64,000 bases of DNA from Pseudogulbenkiania subflava DSM 22618. Lineage in GTDB: Bacteria; Pseudomonadota; Gammaproteobacteria; Burkholderiales; Chromobacteriaceae. Location: positions 241,234 to 305,233 of the forward strand of contig NZ_FXAG01000002.1 of NCBI RefSeq assembly GCF_900177275.1. Reading direction: 5' to 3'. The notes under the pieces are model-generated. The model did no database searches. It was given only the letters and a program-made list of their open reading frames with translations, and was not told where the DNA came from. Made by a program: the position numbers and the translations under genes. Below, piece after piece: positions 1-8,865 of the stretch. Positions within the stretch are counted from its first letter, which is position 1. Each line of letters starts with the position of its first letter.

Positions 1-2
1 TG

Positions 3-602
3 CTGTATGTGATCGTTTCCGCCATCATGACCGGTATCGTGCCGTTCATGCAGTTCAAGGGCATCGACCACCCGGTGTCGCTGGCGCTGCAGGTGGCCAA
101 GCTCGACTGGTTCGCCGGTTTCGTCGATCTGGGCGCGATCCTGGGCATGCTCACCGTGATCCTGGTGATGACCTACGGCCAGACCCGCATCCTGTTCGCG
201 ATGTCGCGCGACGGCCTGTTGCCCAAGGTGTTCTCCGAGGTGCATCCGAAATACGGCACGCCGTACAAGGCCACCTGGCTGATCGGTACCATCATCGCGT
301 TGATCGCCGGTTTCGTGCCGCTGGGCACGCTGGCCGAGCTGGTGAACATCGGCACCCTGGCCGCGTTCTCGCTGATCGCCGCCGCCATCATCCTGCTGCG
401 CAAGCGTGAACCGGACCTGCCGCGCAAGTTCCACTGCCCGGGCGTGCCGTACATTCCGGCGCTGGCTATCGTGTTCTGCGTGTTCCTGATGACGCAGCTC
501 GCGGCGCTGACCTGGCTCTGTTTCGTGGTCTGGCTGGTGCTGGGGCTGGTGGTGTACTTCGGCTATTCGCGCCGCCGCTCGCTGCTGCACGTGCGCGCCT
601 GA
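3..602 (+). CDS. APC-family amino-acid permease, C-terminal part (5' end outside window)
   Basis: The reading frame is open from the first bases of the window, so the gene is cut by the window edge. About 200 residues remain, with roughly six hydrophobic segments. They include the conserved stretch TYGQTRILFAMSRDG followed by PK and a PYKATW-like loop, typical of cationic and general amino-acid permeases of the APC superfamily (YhdG/CAT-like). The C-terminus ends in a short basic tail (SRRRS). A strong terminator follows 28 bp after the stop. Substrate cannot be assigned from this fragment; a cationic amino acid is a guess from the family. Confidence 0.8.
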   Translation: MYVIVSAIMTGIVPFMQFKGIDHPVSLALQVAKLDWFAGFVDLGAILGMLTVILVMTYGQTRILFAMSRDGLLPKVFSEVHPKYGTPYKATWLIGTIIALIAGFVPLGTLAELVNIGTLAAFSLIAAAIILLRKREPDLPRKFHCPGVPYIPALAIVFCVFLMTQLAALTWLCFVVWLVLGLVVYFGYSRRRSLLHVRA

Positions 603-629
603 CCGAGGCGACGCTCCGTAGGCATCCAG

Positions 630-652
630 GGCCGGCTTTTGCCGGCCTTTTT
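630..652 (+). terminator. Rho-independent terminator of the permease gene
   Basis: A perfect 7-bp GGCCGGC/GCCGGCC stem with a TTTT loop is followed by five T residues, directly downstream of the permease stop codon. Confidence 0.85.
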
Positions 653-901
653 GCTGGGCGGCCGGCGGATTGAGGCCAATCGGTCGGCCGGGTGTCGCCG
701 CCGGCCGGCCCATGGCCTGAAGGCTGCGACGACCTTGTGTCCGGTTGGCGCGGGGAACAGCAGGAGTGTGCCGGTAGAGGTGCTGCTGATTCGTTTGAGA
801 TCAGGGCCGCGCGTAGTGGCCACCTGCCAGGATGGGCGGTCCCCCGCGTGATCTTGTTGCGCCGGGAAACAATAGAGCGATGCCTGGATGGCGCCGCAAC
901 G
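653..901. other. Intergenic stretch without recognised gene
   Basis: Together with the flanking terminators, this fills the 375-bp gap between the permease and aceA, which converge. No ORF with plausible codon use or ribosome binding site was seen, and no RNA motif was recognised. Confidence 0.5.
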
Positions 902-926
902 AAAAACCCCCGCCGAGGCGGGGGTT
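902..926 (-). terminator. Terminator of aceA
   Basis: Arms AACCCCCGCC and GGCGGGGGTT form a strong hairpin. On the minus strand it runs into a T tract (the A run at 902-906), about 50 bp beyond the aceA stop. Confidence 0.85.
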
Positions 927-977
927 GCTTGACACAGACGGCAGGGTCGAATTGCCGTTCAGTCGAACGCTTGGATC

Positions 978-2276
978 TTAGTGGAACTGTTCTTCTTCGG
1001 TCGAGCCGGTCAGCGCGGTCACCGAGGACTTGCCGCCCTGGATCACCGTGGTGATGTCGTCGAAGTAGCCAGTGCCGACTTCTTGCTGGTGCGAAACGAA
1101 GGTGTAGCCACGTTCGCGGGCGGCGAATTCCGGCTCCTGCACCTTCTCCACGTAGGCGGACATGCCGCGAGCCACGTAGTCTTGCGCCAGATCGAACATG
1201 TTGTACCACATGTTGTGGATGCCGGCCAGGGTGATGAACTGGTACTTGTAGCCCATGGCACCCAGTTCGCGCTGGAACTTGGCGATGGTGGCATCGTCCA
1301 GGTTCTTCTTCCAGTTGAACGATGGCGAGCAGTTGTAGGCCAGCAGTTTGCCCGGGTGCTTGGCGTGAACGGCTTCGGCGAAGCGGCGGGCGAACTCGAG
1401 GTCCGGGGTACCGGTTTCGCACCATACCAGGTCGGCGTAGTCGGCGTAGGCCACGGCGCGGGCAATGGCTTGCTCCAGGCCTTTACGGGTCTTGTAGAAG
1501 CCTTCGGCGGTGCGCTCGCCGGTCAGGAACGGACGATCGCGCTCGTCGCAGTCGCTGGTCAAGAGGTCGGCCGCTTCGGCGTCGGTACGGGCGATCACCA
1601 GGGTCGGCACGCCGTAGACGTCGGCCGCCATACGGGCAGCGATCAGCTTCTGTACGGCTTCCTGGGTCGGTACCAGCACCTTGCCACCCATGTGACCGCA
1701 CTTCTTCACCGAAGCCAGCTGGTCTTCGAAGTGCACGCCACCGGCGCCGGCGCGGATCATCGCCTTCATCAGCTCGTAGGCATTCAGCACGCCGCCGAAA
1801 CCGGCTTCGGCGTCGGCCACGATCGGGGCGTAGTAGTCGGTGTAGCCGGCGTCGCCGCGCTCGATACCCTTGGAGTGCTGGATTTCATCGGCACGGGTAA
1901 AGGCGTTGTTGATGCGCTCGACGACCTTCGGCACCGAGTCAACCGGGTACAGCGACTGGTCCGGGTACATCGCGGAGTATTCGTTGTTGTCGGCGGCGAC
2001 TTGCCAGCCGGACAGGTAGATGGCCTTGATGCCGGCTTTCACCTGCTGCATGGCCTGACCGCCGGTCAGCGCGCCAAGGCAGTTGATGTACGGTTCGTTG
2101 TTGACCAGGTTCCACAGCTTTTCAGCACCGTTACGAGCCAGGGTATGTTCCACCAGAACGGAGCCGCGCAGGCGTTCTACATCGGCAGCGGTGTAACCAC
2201 GCTTGATGCCTTTCCAGCGCGGATTTTCGTCCCAGTCTTTTTGGATGGCGGCAATGCGTTGTTCGCGAGTCGTCAT
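978..2276 (-). CDS. aceA: isocitrate lyase
   Basis: Isocitrate lyase splits isocitrate into glyoxylate and succinate in the cytoplasm, the first step of the glyoxylate shunt for growth on acetate or fatty acids. The 432-residue length matches the E. coli enzyme (434). The catalytic signature KKCGHMGGK is at residues 191-199 with the active-site Cys at 193. The N-terminus ([15 protein letters not shown]) aligns naturally with the family, supporting this start. It is monocistronic, with its own terminator and a long AT-rich upstream region. No malate synthase gene is nearby. Confidence 0.97.
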   Translation of the reverse strand: MTTREQRIAAIQKDWDENPRWKGIKRGYTAADVERLRGSVLVEHTLARNGAEKLWNLVNNEPYINCLGALTGGQAMQQVKAGIKAIYLSGWQVAADNNEYSAMYPDQSLYPVDSVPKVVERINNAFTRADEIQHSKGIERGDAGYTDYYAPIVADAEAGFGGVLNAYELMKAMIRAGAGGVHFEDQLASVKKCGHMGGKVLVPTQEAVQKLIAARMAADVYGVPTLVIARTDAEAADLLTSDCDERDRPFLTGERTAEGFYKTRKGLEQAIARAVAYADYADLVWCETGTPDLEFARRFAEAVHAKHPGKLLAYNCSPSFNWKKNLDDATIAKFQRELGAMGYKYQFITLAGIHNMWYNMFDLAQDYVARGMSAYVEKVQEPEFAARERGYTFVSHQQEVGTGYFDDITTVIQGGKSSVTALTGSTEEEQFH

Positions 2277-2638
2277 GCTTGAATCCTTCTCGATTACGTT
2301 TTTTAGTAAACCGGTAAATTAAGCCGGCATTCCTCTGGCTATGATGAATCGGTTTTACCGTCACCTTTTATTGACAACGTGTTTTGCCCGTTGTCTTTTC
2401 GACCGCCGAAGCCTATTCCGTAAGGGAGACAGACCTGCTGGTCGTCGTGTGCTGTGAGTCCATTTAAACATAAAAAAAACGTAATGTGTGCAGTGCAGCA
2501 CAAAAAAATCCTTTGTTTTCAAAAGGTAACAAAACCGACAAAAAACGAATGAAATGCCATGCTGTTTTTTTCCATTTCCGAAAGCAAAAGTTCCCAAACG
2601 AGCGGTTGCTTGGTTCGCTTGCGCGTCGACCGCGCTCT
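2277..2638. promoter_or_regulatory. AT-rich divergent regulatory region between aceA and grpE
   Basis: The 434-bp aceA-grpE gap is much richer in A and T than the flanking genes and must hold the aceA promoter on the minus strand. An inverted repeat GACAACG (2373-2379) and CGTTGTC (2389-2395), loop 9, lies about 100 bp upstream of the aceA start and could be an operator. The factor that would bind it is unknown. No gene is convincing here. Confidence 0.5.
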
Positions 2639-2663
2639 CTTGAAATTTTCGCCAAAGCCCCTA
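2639..2663 (+). promoter_or_regulatory. RpoH (sigma-32) type promoter for grpE
   Basis: CTTGAAA at 2639-2645, a 12-nt spacer, then CCCCTA at 2658-2663 closely matches the heat-shock consensus CTTGAAA-N(11-16)-CCCCAT. It places a start site about 40 nt before grpE. Confidence 0.85.
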
Positions 2664-2710
2664 CCTAGCGTCAGGTCATCCTCAATCGCCTAGCTAACAA
2701 GGGAATCGTC

Positions 2711-3256
2711 ATGCAGGAAAACCAACAGAATCCGGTTAACGAGGCCGTGGACAGCACCGCCGCCCAGGCTCCCGCCGATAGCGCGGTCGAGCCGACCACG
2801 GAGGCGCGCGTTGCCGCACTGGAAATCGAGTTGGCCGAAGCTCGCGAGCAGTTTCTGCGCTCCCGCGCCGAAATGGAGAACCTGCGCCGTCGTACGGCCG
2901 AAGAGGTGGTAAACGCACAGAAGTACGCCATCAACAAGTTTGCCAACGAGTTGTTGGCGGTGAAGGACAGCCTGGAGATGGCGCTGGCCGACCAGAGCGG
3001 CCAGTTCGACAATCTGAAGTTTGGCGTCGACCTGACGCTGAAGCAGCTGGTGTCGGCCTTCGACAAGGCCCAGATCAAGGAAATCAACCCGGTCGGCGAG
3101 GCGCTCGATCCGCACCGCCATCAGGCGATCAGCATGGAAGAAGCGGACGCCGAGCCGAACACCGTGCTGCGCGTGATGCAGAAGGGTTACCAGGTGGCCG
3201 ACCGCGTGCTGCGTCCGGCCATGGTGGTGGTCGCCAAGGCCAAGAGCCAACAGTAA
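2711..3256 (+). CDS. grpE: nucleotide exchange factor GrpE
   Basis: GrpE releases ADP from DnaK and so drives the Hsp70 cycle in the cytoplasm. The 181-residue protein has the acidic, low-complexity N-terminus (about 1-35), then a long helical segment rich in E, A and R (about 36-75), and the C-terminal beta domain with NPVGEALDPHRHQAIS and the ending VLRPAMVVVAK that mark the family. An AAGGGA ribosome-binding site precedes the ATG. It is first in the grpE-dnaK-dnaJ cluster and has its own RpoH-type promoter. Confidence 0.97.
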   Translation: MQENQQNPVNEAVDSTAAQAPADSAVEPTTEARVAALEIELAEAREQFLRSRAEMENLRRRTAEEVVNAQKYAINKFANELLAVKDSLEMALADQSGQFDNLKFGVDLTLKQLVSAFDKAQIKEINPVGEALDPHRHQAISMEEADAEPNTVLRVMQKGYQVADRVLRPAMVVVAKAKSQQ

Positions 3257-3259
3257 AAA

Positions 3260-3271
3260 GGTTGGCCGAAG
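3260..3271 (+). repeat. GGTTGGCCGAAG dispersed motif, copy 1
   Basis: Exact 12-mer inside the extended form AAAGGTTGGCCGAAGCCC, in the grpE-dnaK gap, ending 5 nt before the dnaK heat-shock -35 element. Confidence 0.8.
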
Positions 3272-3275
3272 CCCT

Positions 3276-3300
3276 CTTGAAAACGTGGGCATAGCCATTA
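3276..3300 (+). promoter_or_regulatory. RpoH-type promoter for dnaK
   Basis: CTTGAAA at 3276-3282, 12-nt spacer, CCATTA at 3295-3300. The spacing matches the grpE promoter and the -10 is a fair match to CCCCATTA. It lies 72 nt before the dnaK ATG. Confidence 0.75.
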
Positions 3301-3371
3301 CCTATCCAGTCAACAGGCGCTGACTATCGCGATTGCGGTACGCCGTAAAGAGTCAAGGAAAGGAATTAAAC

Positions 3372-5291
3372 ATGGGCAAAATCATTGGTATCGACCTGGG
3401 CACCACCAACTCCTGCGTGTCGGTGATCGAGAACGGCCATCCGAAGGTGATCGAGAACGCCGAAGGCACTCGCACCACCCCGTCCATCATTGCTTACATG
3501 GAAGACGGCGAGATCCTGGTCGGCGCCCCGGCCAAGCGTCAGGCCGTGACCAACCCGAAGAACACCCTGTACGCCATCAAGCGCCTGATCGGCCGCCGCT
3601 TCGAAGAAAAAGAAGTGCAGAAGGACATCGACCTGATGCCGTTCGAGATCACCAAGGCCAAGAACGGCGACTCGTGGGTCAAGGTGCGCGACCAGGAACT
3701 GGCGCCGCCGCAGATTTCCGCCGAAGTACTGCGCAAGATGAAGAAGACCGCCGAAGACTACCTCGGCGAAGAAGTGACCGAAGCCGTGATCACCGTGCCG
3801 GCCTACTTCAACGACAGCCAGCGCCAGGCTACCAAGGACGCCGGCCGCATCGCCGGTCTGGACGTCAAGCGCATCATCAACGAGCCGACCGCAGCCGCGC
3901 TGGCCTTCGGCCTCGCCAAGCAGGAAGGCGACCGCAAGATCGCCGTGTATGACCTGGGGGGTGGCACCTTCGACATCTCGATCATCGAGATCGCCGACGT
4001 GGAAGGCGAGCATCAGTTCGAAGTGTTGTCGACCAACGGCGACACCTTCCTGGGCGGCGAAGACTTCGACCAGCGCCTGATCGACTACATCGTGACCGAG
4101 TTCAAGCGCGAGCAGGGCGTGGATCTGAAGAACGACGTGATGGCGCTGCAGCGCCTGAAGGATGCCGCGGAAAAGGCCAAGATCGAGCTGTCGTCCGCTT
4201 CGCAGACCGAAGTCAACCTGCCGTACATCACCATGGATGCTACCGGTCCGAAGCATCTGGCGATGAAGATTACCCGCGCCAAGTTCGAGAGCCTGGTGGA
4301 AGACCTGATCGCCCGTTCGATCGAGCCGTGCCGTGTCGCCCTGAAGGACGCCGGCGTGTCGATCAACGACATCTCCGACGTGATCCTGGTCGGCGGCCAG
4401 ACCCGCATGCCGAAGGTGCAGGATGCGGTGAAGGAGTTCTTCGGCAAAGACCCGCGCAAGGACGTGAACCCGGACGAAGCCGTGGCCGTGGGTGCCGCCA
4501 TCCAGGGTTCGGTGCTGTCCGGTGACCGCAAGGACGTGCTGTTGCTCGACGTGACCCCGCTGTCGCTGGGTATCGAGACGCTGGGCGGCATCATGACCAA
4601 GCTGATCCAGAAGAACACCACCATCCCGACCAAGGCGCAGCAGACCTTCTCCACCGCCGATGACAACCAGACCGCGGTGACCATCCACGTGCTGCAGGGC
4701 GAGCGCGAGAAGGCCTCGGCCAACAAGTCGCTGGGCCAGTTCAACCTGTCCGACATCCCGGCCGCGCCGCGCGGCATGCCGCAGATCGAAGTGACCTTCG
4801 ACATCGACGCCAACGGCATCCTGCACGTGTCGGCCAAGGACAAGGGCACTGGCAAGGAAGCCAAGATCACCATCCAGGCGTCCTCCGGCCTGTCCGAGGA
4901 AGAAATCCAGCGCATGGTGAAGGACGCCGAGGCCAACGCCGAAGAAGACAAGAAGCTGCACGAGCTGGTACAGGCCCGCAACCAGGCCGAAGGCATGATC
5001 CACTCGGTGAAGAAATCGCTGGCCGAGCACGGCGACAAGGTCTCCGCCGACGAGAAGGCCGCCATCGAAGCTGCTCTGAAGGAAGCCGAGGAAGTGGTGA
5101 AGGGCGACGACAAGGACGTCATCGAAGCCAAGGTGCAGGCACTGATGACCGCCTCGCACAAACTGGCCGAGCAGATGTACAGCCAGTCCCAGGCCGAAGC
5201 GGGTGCGGCCGAGGGTGCAGCTGGTGCCGGCAAGCAGGACGAAGGCGACGTGGTGGATGCCGAGTTCGAAGAAGTGAAGGACAAGAAGTAA
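3372..5291 (+). CDS. dnaK: molecular chaperone DnaK (Hsp70)
   Basis: DnaK is the ATP-dependent cytoplasmic Hsp70 that folds nascent and stress-damaged proteins with DnaJ and GrpE. The chosen start gives [15 protein letters not shown], the universal DnaK N-terminus, after a strong AAGGAAAGGAA ribosome-binding site; a start 39 nt upstream in frame would add an atypical leader. The 639-residue length is normal. Visible are the ATPase signatures IDLGTTNS and YDLGGGTFD, the [11 protein letters not shown] phosphate loop, the [14 protein letters not shown] linker region, the substrate-binding domain, and the acidic tail ending in EEVKDKK. It is transcribed from an RpoH-type promoter. Confidence 0.99.
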   Translation: MGKIIGIDLGTTNSCVSVIENGHPKVIENAEGTRTTPSIIAYMEDGEILVGAPAKRQAVTNPKNTLYAIKRLIGRRFEEKEVQKDIDLMPFEITKAKNGDSWVKVRDQELAPPQISAEVLRKMKKTAEDYLGEEVTEAVITVPAYFNDSQRQATKDAGRIAGLDVKRIINEPTAAALAFGLAKQEGDRKIAVYDLGGGTFDISIIEIADVEGEHQFEVLSTNGDTFLGGEDFDQRLIDYIVTEFKREQGVDLKNDVMALQRLKDAAEKAKIELSSASQTEVNLPYITMDATGPKHLAMKITRAKFESLVEDLIARSIEPCRVALKDAGVSINDISDVILVGGQTRMPKVQDAVKEFFGKDPRKDVNPDEAVAVGAAIQGSVLSGDRKDVLLLDVTPLSLGIETLGGIMTKLIQKNTTIPTKAQQTFSTADDNQTAVTIHVLQGEREKASANKSLGQFNLSDIPAAPRGMPQIEVTFDIDANGILHVSAKDKGTGKEAKITIQASSGLSEEEIQRMVKDAEANAEEDKKLHELVQARNQAEGMIHSVKKSLAEHGDKVSADEKAAIEAALKEAEEVVKGDDKDVIEAKVQALMTASHKLAEQMYSQSQAEAGAAEGAAGAGKQDEGDVVDAEFEEVKDKK

Positions 5292-5346
5292 GCGTTCTTG
5301 CGCCTAGGGCCGGCTCCGATGCTGCGTGTCGGCGGCGGCTCTAGAG

Positions 5347-5389
5347 AGGCACAGGGTTCCGAGGGCTTTCCTCCGGCCCCTGTGCCTTT
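5347..5389 (+). terminator. Hairpin between dnaK and dnaJ
   Basis: Ten-base arms AGGCACAGGG (5347-5356) and CCCTGTGCCT (5378-5387) are fully complementary and end in a short T run. The position suggests a leaky terminator or processing hairpin that lowers dnaJ expression relative to dnaK; this role is inferred. Confidence 0.55.
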
Positions 5390-5448
5390 CCTGTTTCGGA
5401 ATCCCCCTTTTCGGCCAGCCCTGGCGGATGGCCCCAAGGTAGAACAGC

Positions 5449-6576
5449 ATGTCCAAACGTGATTATTACGACACTCTCGGCGTGAACCGCGATGCCTCCG
5501 ACGACGACGTCAAGAAGGCGTACCGCAAGCTGGCGATGAAGTACCACCCGGACCGCAATCCGGACAGCAAGGACGCCGAGGAGAAGTTCAAGGAAGTCAA
5601 GGAAGCCTACGAGATCCTGTCTGACGGGCAGAAGCGTGCGGCCTACGACCAGTTCGGCCACGCCGGGGTCGACCCCAACGCCGCCGGCGCGCGCGGCGGC
5701 CAGGGCTTTGGTGATTTCGCCGACGCCTTCTCCGACATCTTCGGTGACATCTTCGGCGGCCGTGGCGGCGGCGGTGGTGGGCGCTCCAACGTCTACCGTG
5801 GCGCCGATCTGCGCTACAACATGGAGATCACGCTGGAAGAGGCGGCGCGTGGCTGTGAGAAGCAGATTCGCATTCCATCGCACGAGAACTGCGACGTCTG
5901 CCACGGCAGCGGCGCCAAGCCGGGCACCCAGCCCAAGACCTGCCCGACCTGCGGCGGCCACGGCCAGGTGCGGGTGAGTCAGGGCTTCTTCTCGATCCAG
6001 CAGACCTGCCCGACCTGCCACGGCAGCGGCAAGCAGATCACCGACCCGTGTAACAAGTGCCACGGTGCCGGCCAGGTCAAGACCCACAAGACGCTGAACG
6101 TGAAGATTCCGGCCGGCGTCGACGAGGGTGACCGTATCCGCCTCTCCGGCGAGGGCGAGGCAGGACAGAACGGCGGCCCGTCGGGCGACCTGTACGTGGT
6201 CACCCACATCAAGGCGCACCCGGTGTTCCAGCGCGACGGCATGGACCTGCACTGCGAGATGCCGATTTCGTTTGCTACGGCGGCCTTGGGCGGCGAGGTG
6301 GAAATCCCCACGCTGGACGGCATGGCCAAGGTCAAGATCGCCGCCGAGACGCAGTCCGGCCGCCAGTACCGGCTGCGTGGCAAGGGTATCAAGGCGGTGC
6401 GCGGCGCCGACTACGGCGACCTGATGTGCCACGTCGTGGTGGAAACGCCGATCAACCTGACCGAGCGCCAGAAGGAATTGCTGCGCGAGTTCGAGTCGAT
6501 CAGCCAGGGCGATACCGCCATGCACAACCCGCGTGCCAAGTCCTTCATGGACAAGCTGAAGGACTTCTTCGGCTGA
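5449..6576 (+). CDS. dnaJ: co-chaperone DnaJ (Hsp40)
   Basis: DnaJ delivers substrates to DnaK and stimulates its ATPase. The 375-residue protein has the J domain (1-70) with the HPD motif at 33-35, a Gly/Phe-rich linker (about 75-115), four CxxCxGxG zinc repeats ([32 protein letters not shown]) at roughly 145-205, and the C-terminal substrate-binding domain. It is a full type I DnaJ. It lies 157 bp downstream of dnaK, past an intergenic hairpin, and ends in a strong terminator. Confidence 0.98.
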   Translation: MSKRDYYDTLGVNRDASDDDVKKAYRKLAMKYHPDRNPDSKDAEEKFKEVKEAYEILSDGQKRAAYDQFGHAGVDPNAAGARGGQGFGDFADAFSDIFGDIFGGRGGGGGGRSNVYRGADLRYNMEITLEEAARGCEKQIRIPSHENCDVCHGSGAKPGTQPKTCPTCGGHGQVRVSQGFFSIQQTCPTCHGSGKQITDPCNKCHGAGQVKTHKTLNVKIPAGVDEGDRIRLSGEGEAGQNGGPSGDLYVVTHIKAHPVFQRDGMDLHCEMPISFATAALGGEVEIPTLDGMAKVKIAAETQSGRQYRLRGKGIKAVRGADYGDLMCHVVVETPINLTERQKELLREFESISQGDTAMHNPRAKSFMDKLKDFFG

Positions 6577-6594
6577 ACCGAAGGCATGGCGATA

Positions 6595-6627
6595 AAAAAA
6601 CGGCGACTCATCGAGTCGCCGTTTTTT
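6595..6627. terminator. Bidirectional terminator between dnaJ and the ProY-like gene
   Basis: A perfect 9-bp CGGCGACTC/GAGTCGCCG stem with a 3-nt loop is flanked by an A run on the left and a T run on the right, so it can stop both converging genes. Confidence 0.92.
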
Positions 6628-6643
6628 CTTGTCGGGGAATGCG

Positions 6644-8041
6644 TTATGCCGACTGGCGTGCGGTCTTCAGCGCCGGCTCGCCGCTTTGGCGGTGGTAGCC
6701 CAGGACATAGTAGAGCACCACCAGCAGCACCAGCCAGCCCGGCCCGATCACCAGCGCGATGCGGGTGTCCGGGAAGTAGGCCATCAGACCCACCACCAGC
6801 ACCAGGAAGGCCAGCGCGATGTACGAACCGTACGGGAACAGCGGCATGCGATGCTCGAGGGCCGACAGCTGAGCCGGGCTCAGGGTGCGGCGGAACTTGA
6901 GCTGCGACAGCAGGATGATCGCCCAGGTCCAGATCGCGCCGAAGGTCGAGATCGCGGTGAGCCAGGTGAACACTTCCTTCGGTGCCAGGTAGTTGAGCAG
7001 CACGCCACCCAGCAGCATCACCACCGAGATCAGCACGGCGGCGTTCGGCACGCCGTTCTTGCCCACCTTGGCGAACACCGGCAGCGCCTGCCCTTGCTGC
7101 GCCAGGTTGTACACCATGCGGCCGGTGCTGAAAATGCCGCTGTTGCACGACGACAGCGCGGCGGTCAGCACCACGAAGTTGATGATGCCGGCGGCGGCCG
7201 GGATGCCCATCTTCTCGAAGGTCATTACGAACGGGCTGCCGCTGGTGCCGATCTGATCCCACGGGTAGATCGACATCACCACGAACAGGGCGCCGACGTA
7301 GAAGATCAGGATGCGCCAGAACACCGAATCCACGGCACGAGCCAGGGTTTTTTTCGGGTTCTTCGCTTCGCCGGCGGTCAGGCCGATCATCTCGACGCCG
7401 AGGTAGGCGAACATCACCATCTGCATCGACATCAGGATGCCCTTGACGCCGTTGGGCATGAAGCCGCCGTGCGTCCACAGGTTGGCGATGCCGGTGGCGA
7501 GGCCGCCGTTGCCGAAGCCGAACACGATCATGCCGAGGCTGGAGATGATCATCAGCACGATGGTGACGATTTTGATCAGCGCGAACCAGAACTCGAACTC
7601 ACCGTAGGCCTTGACCGCGATGAAGTTCACCGAACCCATCACGACCAGCGCCGATAGCGCCCAGATCCAGTGCGGCACGTCCGGGAACCACACGCCCATG
7701 TAGACGCCGACCGCGGTGATCTCGGCCATGCAGGTAACGATCCACAGGAACCAGTAGTTCCAGCCGGTGAGGTAGCCGGCCAAGGGGCCGAGGTAGTTCT
7801 GCGCGTAGCGGCTGAACGAGCCGGCGACCGGATTGTGGATCGCCATTTCGCCCAGCGCGCGCATGATCAGGAAAATGGCGAAGCCGCCCAGCGCGTACGA
7901 GATCATGATGGCCGGGCCGGCCATCTTGATCGCGCTGGCCGAGCCCAGGAACAGGCCGACGCCAATGGCGGCGCCGAGCGCCATCAGGTTGATATGCCTC
8001 TCTTCGAGGCCTCGGTGCAAGTGGTCTTGCTGGTTCTGCAT
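6644..8041 (-). CDS. proY: ProY-like proline/amino-acid permease (AAT family)
   Basis: This inner-membrane amino-acid:proton symporter has 465 residues and 12 predicted hydrophobic segments. The N-terminal block LMALGAAIGVGLFLGSA is the substrate/cation loop of the AAT family. The runs MRALGEMAIHNPVAGSFSRY and GVYMGVWFPDVPHWIW are very close to the E. coli proline permease ProY, closer than I recall for AroP or CycA. The start MQNQQDHLHRGLEERHI fits family N-termini. Proline as substrate is inferred from similarity only. It is monocistronic, with an AT-rich promoter region upstream. Confidence 0.8.
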   Translation of the reverse strand: MQNQQDHLHRGLEERHINLMALGAAIGVGLFLGSASAIKMAGPAIMISYALGGFAIFLIMRALGEMAIHNPVAGSFSRYAQNYLGPLAGYLTGWNYWFLWIVTCMAEITAVGVYMGVWFPDVPHWIWALSALVVMGSVNFIAVKAYGEFEFWFALIKIVTIVLMIISSLGMIVFGFGNGGLATGIANLWTHGGFMPNGVKGILMSMQMVMFAYLGVEMIGLTAGEAKNPKKTLARAVDSVFWRILIFYVGALFVVMSIYPWDQIGTSGSPFVMTFEKMGIPAAAGIINFVVLTAALSSCNSGIFSTGRMVYNLAQQGQALPVFAKVGKNGVPNAAVLISVVMLLGGVLLNYLAPKEVFTWLTAISTFGAIWTWAIILLSQLKFRRTLSPAQLSALEHRMPLFPYGSYIALAFLVLVVGLMAYFPDTRIALVIGPGWLVLLVVLYYVLGYHRQSGEPALKTARQSA

Positions 8042-8436
8042 CAGGTTTCTCCATCTTTGAGCAGGGGAGGGCGTCCGGGCCGATCTGGCCGCGGCGCCGC
8101 CTTATTTGTCGCAGCACTGAGCGGCTGCTTGTTATGGACCGGCCGAGCGCTGGTGGGCACTCGGAGCGGTCGTTTTCGCGGGAATAGGGTGTCCAGCGAG
8201 AAGGCATAGTATAAAAACTAACAGTATAGTTTTTTCACTATATATTTTTATTTTTATGGATAAATACACTTATATTTTGCATTTTGTCAGGTAGTGCTGC
8301 ATATGCCATTGCAGGGGTGCGCTGGCCACAAATGCCACTTGGCATACGCCACGGCAGCCCGGGTCTGGCGCTCCCGCTGCGTCGGCGGCGGCCTTAAGGA
8401 GGCGAATCGCCGGTCGGTACAAGGTGCCGGGCTCGG
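8042..8436. promoter_or_regulatory. Upstream region of the ProY-like gene with AT-rich patch
   Basis: The stretch at about 8205-8285 is almost purely A and T, including TATAGTTTTTTC and TATATTTTTAT, in an otherwise GC-rich setting. It is the likely promoter/UP-element zone for the minus-strand permease. A good AAGGAGG at 8396-8402 has no matching start codon at normal spacing; it may be a relic of the decayed gene that follows. Confidence 0.45.
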
Positions 8437-8686
8437 ATGGCAAGGCGTTGTATAGGTATCGCCGGCGTGGTGGCCTGGCTCAACATTGCCGCGATCCTGG
8501 TGTGGCAGATATCGGTCCTTATCGTGCTGCGTGACGACGAGGCACAGAAGGCGTAGGGGGGATCCTGTGTTCCATCCCGAGAAGCTCGGTATCAAGAACG
8601 CCGACTACGGGACCGGCCGCTAGGCAGAAGACAAGCTGGAAGCGGAGCGCCAGCACGGCGGCCAGCCGGTCTACGAGAAGAGGTAA
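8437..8686 (+). pseudogene. Remnant of a sodium:alanine (AGCS) symporter C-terminus
   Basis: Two reading frames joined by one inserted base (near 8554) read as the tail of an AGCS symporter: GVVAWLNIAAILV, then RDDEAQKA, then after the frameshift DPVFHPEKLGIKNADY, then TGR, an in-frame TAG at 8621-8623, and AEDKLEAERQHGGQPVYEKR to a stop at 8684-8686. The last transmembrane helix plus the hydrophilic tail with P-x-F-x-P and LGIxNAD is typical of that family. The rest of the gene, about 400 residues, is missing upstream. A terminator still follows it. Confidence 0.65.
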
Positions 8687-8714
8687 GCCTGCTGCGCCAA
8701 TCCCTTACCCGAAC

Positions 8715-8738
8715 GCCGGATCGCTCCCGGCATTTTTT
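8715..8738 (+). terminator. Terminator after the symporter remnant
   Basis: GCCGG/CCGGC stem with a 7-nt loop followed by ATTTTTT, consistent with the original terminator of the decayed gene. Confidence 0.65.
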
Positions 8739-8789
8739 ATTTGCAGCGACAGATCGACACCGCTTTTCCCCGGTAATCCGGGAAGAGCC

Positions 8790-8815
8790 AAAAAAAAATC
8801 CCCCGAAATCGGGGG
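8790..8815 (-). terminator. Terminator of pepA
   Basis: CCCCCGA/TCGGGGG stem with a long A run on its left side, giving a T tract on the minus strand about 50 bp after the pepA stop. Confidence 0.88.
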
Positions 8816-8865
8816 CAAGGGAACACACTCCAACCAAAGGAGCCAGTCAGGTTAAAACGTTGGCG

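Noticed and set aside
981-2282. 433-codon open frame opposite aceA
   Set aside because: Antisense shadow of isocitrate lyase; no ribosome-binding site or family similarity.
3366-5159. 597-codon open frame opposite dnaK
   Set aside because: GC-rich codon bias creates a mirror frame; the composition is H/L/V/G-rich without a domain, and dnaK is certain on the other strand.
8287-8595. 102-codon minus-strand frame upstream of the ProY-like gene
   Set aside because: It is antisense to the symporter remnant, has no ribosome-binding site, and its codons are not typical of the genome.
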